From assembly GCA_963771595.1 (NCBI GenBank), contig CAVYUC010000014.1, positions 62,001 to 126,000 of the forward strand: a stretch of DNA of 64,000 nucleotides. Reading direction: 5' to 3'. This DNA comes from CAVYUC01 sp963771595. GTDB taxonomy: Bacteria; Bacteroidota; Bacteroidia; Bacteroidales; Prolixibacteraceae. Each line of letters opens with the position of its first letter. The stretch's first letter is position 1. Positions 60,638 to 64,000 of the stretch are shown piece after piece. Made by a program: the position numbers and the translations under genes. The notes under the pieces are model-generated. The model searched no databases. It had not been told where the DNA came from and was given only the letters and a program-made list of their open reading frames with translations.

Positions 60638-62104
60638 ATGAATAAGTTAGTTTTATTATCAGTAACCATTTTTTGCGCACTCGCCGGTTCGGTGCAGGCA
60701 AAAAAAGTGGTAGCCCTTTCCACAAAAGTAAAAGATGTAACTGTTTATGTAACCACTGCAGATCGTACAAGCGACTTCGAACAGAAAACAATTGGATTTG
60801 CAGAACCAGCCGGAAATCCGGAGGCTATGATTACCCTTCATCCCGAAATTAAATATCAGGAAATGGATGGCTTCGGAGCGGCTGTTACCGGTTCGTCCAG
60901 TTACAACCTGATGCAAATGAAACCGACAGACAGAAAGAAATTTTTGACTGAAACTTTTTCAAATGAAAAAGGAATGGGGTACAGTTATATCCGTATTTCC
61001 ATCGGTTGTTCCGATTTTTCGCTCAGCGAATATACCTGTTGCGATAAAAAAGGAATAGAAAATTTCAGTTTGCAAAAGGAAGAACTGGAATATGTAATTC
61101 CTGTTTTAAAGGAAATTCTTGAGATAAATCCTGAACTCAAAATTTTAGGCTCACCCTGGACATGTCCGCCATGGATGAAGGTGAATAATCTTACCGACCT
61201 GGAACCCTTCAACTCGTGGACAAGTGGCCAGCTTAACCCTAAATATTATGATGATTATGCCATATATTTTGTAAGGTGGATTGAAGCTTTTGCGCAACAC
61301 GGGATTCCTGTTACAGCCATAACACCGCAAAACGAACCACTTAACAGGGGCAATTCAGCATCACTTTTTATGGGATGGGACGAACAGCGTGAATTTGTAA
61401 AAGTGCTTGGACCTGCCATTCGGAACGACGGTCTTGACACCAAAATTTACGTGTTCGACCACAACTACAACTACGACAACATGGAAGATCAGTATGATTA
61501 TCCGGTTAAAATTTACAACGATGCCGAAGCAAAAAAATATGTTACGGGCGCTGCATATCATAACTATGGCGGAAATAAAAACGAACTGGACGACATTCAT
61601 AATAAGGCTCCCGAAATGGAACTCTTGTTTACCGAAACTTCCATTGGTACATGGAACAAAGGCAAGGACCTTGCAAGCCGCCTGATGAATGACATGCAGG
61701 AAGTAGCGCTGGGAACGGTGAACAACTGGTGCAAAGCAGTGATTGTATGGAACCTGATGCTGGATACCAACCGCGGCCCAAACCGCGAACACGGTTGCCG
61801 CACCTGCTACGGAGCAGTTGATATTGATGCAAAAGATTACAAAACTATTACCCGTAATTCTCATTATTACATCATCGGACACCTGTCGTCTGTTGTAAAA
61901 CCGGGCGCCGTACGCATAAAAACAACCGGAAAAAATGTGGATGGTTTGAATTATTCTTCGTTTGAAAATGCCGACGGAAGTTATGCGTTTGTGTTGCAAA
62001 ACGATACAAATGAAAAGAAACCTGTTTCAGTGAATAGTGGCGACAACGGCTTTCAATATTTGGTTCCGCCAAAATCTGTGGTTTCATTTCGCTGGAAGAA
62101 TTGA
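60638..62104 (+). CDS. Glycoside hydrolase family 30, secreted
   Basis: This 488-residue enzyme has a signal peptide ending VQAKK, a (beta/alpha)8 catalytic domain and a C-terminal beta domain. The GH30 active site is present: acid/base E233 in TPQNEP and nucleophile E333 in LFTETS. Other hallmarks are MDGFGAAVTGSSSYNL at the barrel start and GSPWTCPPWMK. The glucosylceramidase-like arrangement (subfamily 3 type) is the closest, with beta-glucosidase, endo-beta-1,6-glucanase or similar activity possible. The exact linkage is not readable. It is 122 nt before the rhamnosidase gene. Confidence 0.93.
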   Translation: MNKLVLLSVTIFCALAGSVQAKKVVALSTKVKDVTVYVTTADRTSDFEQKTIGFAEPAGNPEAMITLHPEIKYQEMDGFGAAVTGSSSYNLMQMKPTDRKKFLTETFSNEKGMGYSYIRISIGCSDFSLSEYTCCDKKGIENFSLQKEELEYVIPVLKEILEINPELKILGSPWTCPPWMKVNNLTDLEPFNSWTSGQLNPKYYDDYAIYFVRWIEAFAQHGIPVTAITPQNEPLNRGNSASLFMGWDEQREFVKVLGPAIRNDGLDTKIYVFDHNYNYDNMEDQYDYPVKIYNDAEAKKYVTGAAYHNYGGNKNELDDIHNKAPEMELLFTETSIGTWNKGKDLASRLMNDMQEVALGTVNNWCKAVIVWNLMLDTNRGPNREHGCRTCYGAVDIDAKDYKTITRNSHYYIIGHLSSVVKPGAVRIKTTGKNVDGLNYSSFENADGSYAFVLQNDTNEKKPVSVNSGDNGFQYLVPPKSVVSFRWKN

Positions 62105-62226
62105 AATTGTGAAGTCTGCCGCAAGGTATTTTCAGGAATATCAAACTGAAGGACATTTTCTTTTCAAGCCATTTTGTTATTTTTACACAGGTTTATATCC
62201 TGTTTAATCAACCTAAAAACGATACG

Positions 62227-64000
62227 ATGAAATCAACTTTTTTGCTGCTTCTTATTATCCTGACATGTTTAAAGCCAACTATGGCTAAAATAAACCCGAC
62301 ACAACTAACCTGCGAATATCTTGAAAATCCTTCTGTTGTCGATGTTTTGCAACCGCGACTTTCGTGGATAAATGTCGCAAACGAAGGTGAACGTGGCCAG
62401 TTCCAGAATGCATGGCAGGTTCGAGTGGCAAGTTCACGCGACAAACTTGATAATCCTGATTTGTGGGACAGCAAAAAAGTGGGAAACAATCAATCCATCC
62501 GGGTTAAATACAACGGAAAACCATTAAAATCGGAGCAGGAATGCTGGTGGCAGGCGCGTGTGTGGGATAAAAACGGCGAACCTTCAGAGTGGAGCGAACC
62601 TGCTTTCTGGCGCATGGGACTGCTGGATGCAACGGATTGGAAAGCCACTTGGATTGGCGCCCCGTGGCAGGGAGAAGAGGCACTGCCAAAACCAATGAAC
62701 CCGAATGCAACTCTTCCTGAAGAACTTCCTCCACCGGCGCCATTGCTGCGGAAAGAATTTCAGGTGGACAGGCAGGTTAAAAAAGCAATGGCTTATGTTA
62801 CCGGGTTGGGTTATTTTGAATTGTACCTGAACGGCAAAAAAGTTGGCAACGATGTGCTGGTGCCCAACCAAACCAATTACGGAAAGCGCCCGGGATTAAT
62901 TGATCAGAATATACCATTGCCCGATGATTTCAGGGAATACAAAGTGATGTACCTGGCGTATGATGTTACAAATCAGCTGAATCAAGGTTTCAATGCAGTG
63001 GGCGGTATTCTTGGAAACGGGTTTTACAATCCTGCAAAATACTGGGCACAAGGCTACGGAACTCCCCGGTTTCTGATGCAGATTCATATAACGTACGATG
63101 ACGGAACTGAAAAAGTAGTGGTTTCGGACCAGTCCTGGAAAACGGCCAAAAGTCCAATTCTAATGGATATGGTTTATTATGGTGAACATTACGACGCACG
63201 ACTGGAACAACCTGGCTGGTGCACAGCAGGTTTCGATGATTCAGCATGGAAAAATGCAGCCATCCGGAAGGCTCCTTTTGGGAAACTGGCGGCTCACACC
63301 GCACATACCGATAAAGTGGTGGAACAACTTCAACCTATCCGGATTGAAAAAATGTACAACGGAAATTACATGGTCGATTTTGGCCAGGAGGTTTCAGGTT
63401 GGGTAAAATTGAATAATGTGGAAGGACCGGCTGGTCATAAAATTACAATTAAATATTTGAGCAACACATTTTCGGGCGACAACTCCTACGTTTTCAGCGG
63501 GGAAGGAAAAGAAAATTATTCTGCCCGTTTCAACTGGTTTATTTTCCGGCAGGTAGAAATTGAAAACTGGCCGGGAGTGCTGGCGCCGGAGCAAATTACT
63601 GCCGAAGTGGTCAATACTTTTGTTGAAAAGTCTGCCGATTTTGAAACCTCCAATCCGATGTTTAATGAACTGAACAGAGCCTGGCAACGGACACAAACCG
63701 ATAACATGCACGGCGGCATTGCCAGCGATTGCCCGCACCGGGAGCGCTCACCCTACACCGGCGACGGACAAGTATCGTGCGTTACGGTAATGCATAATTT
63801 CGACACTAAAAATTTTTACCACAAATGGATTCAGGATATTATCGGGGCGCAGGAGGTGAAAACCGGTTATGTTCCCAATGGCGCACCGTGGCAGCCAGGA
63901 TGCGGCGGTGGCGTGGCTTGGGGAGCGGCAATCAACATCATGCCCTGGGAATTTTACAAACATTTTGGCTCGCAGGATATTCTCGAAGATGCTTATCCGG
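62227..64000 (+). CDS. Glycoside hydrolase family 78 alpha-L-rhamnosidase, partial (runs off window)
   Basis: The gene reads open from the ATG at 62227 to the window edge, giving 591 residues without stop; full enzymes have about 850-950. A signal peptide (MKSTFLLLLIILTCLKP) is followed by Ig-like and jelly-roll domains (WQARVWDKNGEPSEWS, GLGYFELYLNGKKVG). The start of the alpha/alpha barrel carries the GH78 motif SDCPHRERSPYTGDGQ, with the conserved D501, E506 and D513. It removes terminal alpha-L-rhamnose and probably works outside the cytoplasm with GH30. Confidence 0.94.
   Translation, partial: MKSTFLLLLIILTCLKPTMAKINPTQLTCEYLENPSVVDVLQPRLSWINVANEGERGQFQNAWQVRVASSRDKLDNPDLWDSKKVGNNQSIRVKYNGKPLKSEQECWWQARVWDKNGEPSEWSEPAFWRMGLLDATDWKATWIGAPWQGEEALPKPMNPNATLPEELPPPAPLLRKEFQVDRQVKKAMAYVTGLGYFELYLNGKKVGNDVLVPNQTNYGKRPGLIDQNIPLPDDFREYKVMYLAYDVTNQLNQGFNAVGGILGNGFYNPAKYWAQGYGTPRFLMQIHITYDDGTEKVVVSDQSWKTAKSPILMDMVYYGEHYDARLEQPGWCTAGFDDSAWKNAAIRKAPFGKLAAHTAHTDKVVEQLQPIRIEKMYNGNYMVDFGQEVSGWVKLNNVEGPAGHKITIKYLSNTFSGDNSYVFSGEGKENYSARFNWFIFRQVEIENWPGVLAPEQITAEVVNTFVEKSADFETSNPMFNELNRAWQRTQTDNMHGGIASDCPHRERSPYTGDGQVSCVTVMHNFDTKNFYHKWIQDIIGAQEVKTGYVPNGAPWQPGCGGGVAWGAAINIMPWEFYKHFGSQDILEDAYP

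Noticed and set aside
61361..61999. A 212-codon open frame on the minus strand within GH30
   Set aside because: It is antisense to a well-supported enzyme, has a poly-Val run caused by AAC/TAC codons on the other strand, and resembles nothing known.
62105..62226. A separate regulator or promoter between GH30 and GH78
   Set aside because: Only 122 nt without a clear TTG/TAnnTTTG pair or ORF; nothing could be supported.

Overview
The window is about 64 kb from the chromosome of a Bacteroidota bacterium. Evidence for the phylum: a type IX secretion sorting domain (3375-4676), a fused gliding-motility ABC protein GldF-GldG (17690-20104), a SusC/SusD pair (51054-56129), Bacteroidota-only families (DUF4290, DUF4252), and many promoters of the TTG-N18/20-TAnnTTTG type. 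LPS genes (lpxB, kdsA) show an outer membrane. The gene mix resembles Marinilabiliales/Prolixibacteraceae, but that rank is inference.

Left part (1-30 kb) is mostly housekeeping. It holds a cold-shock protein, a Mut7-C RNase-like protein, a PAS histidine kinase, a UvrD/PcrA helicase, a DUF4290 gene with murA, a thioredoxin-like protein, grpE-dnaJ, a Crp/Fnr regulator and a candidate small RNA. A leftward run follows: dnaN, a DEDDh exonuclease, a FAH-family enzyme, a CoA-binding protein and a thioesterase. A second leftward run is surE, a small membrane protein, lpxB and gldFG, joined by TAATG overlaps. Next come a sugar MFS transporter, an ECF sigma / anti-sigma-like / DUF4252 cluster, a DUF432-MscS pair and a repeat-containing membrane protein.

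The middle (30-43 kb) holds an M3 peptidase, an enolase-superfamily enzyme, the RNase P RNA gene and a UDP-glucuronate epimerase-like gene. A small decayed patch follows, with a GIY-YIG gene carrying an internal stop and the orphan first codons of another epimerase. The sulfate-activation block is cysD, an S23-like ORF, cysN/cysC and an SLC13 transporter that probably imports sulfate. Next is a higBA toxin-antitoxin locus whose toxin has a premature stop. It lies between two copies of a tRNA-Lys terminator sequence, beside a 640-bp repeat-rich stretch.

The right part (43-64 kb) is a polysaccharide-utilisation region. A divergent LacI-family regulator faces an operon of GH88, KduI, a DUF2264 protein, a frameshifted KduD-like dehydrogenase and a DUF4861 lipoprotein. 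A perfect 16-bp palindrome covers the -33 element of that operon's promoter. Downstream are SusC/SusD, a DUF6807 protein, a nucleoside-recognition membrane protein, kdsA with two small genes, GH30 and the start of a GH78 alpha-L-rhamnosidase that runs off the window. Together these suggest use of a glycan containing uronic acid and rhamnose; the exact substrate is inference.

Three genes are broken by single-base-type lesions (GIY-YIG, higB, kduD-like). No CRISPR array, integrase or transposase was seen.
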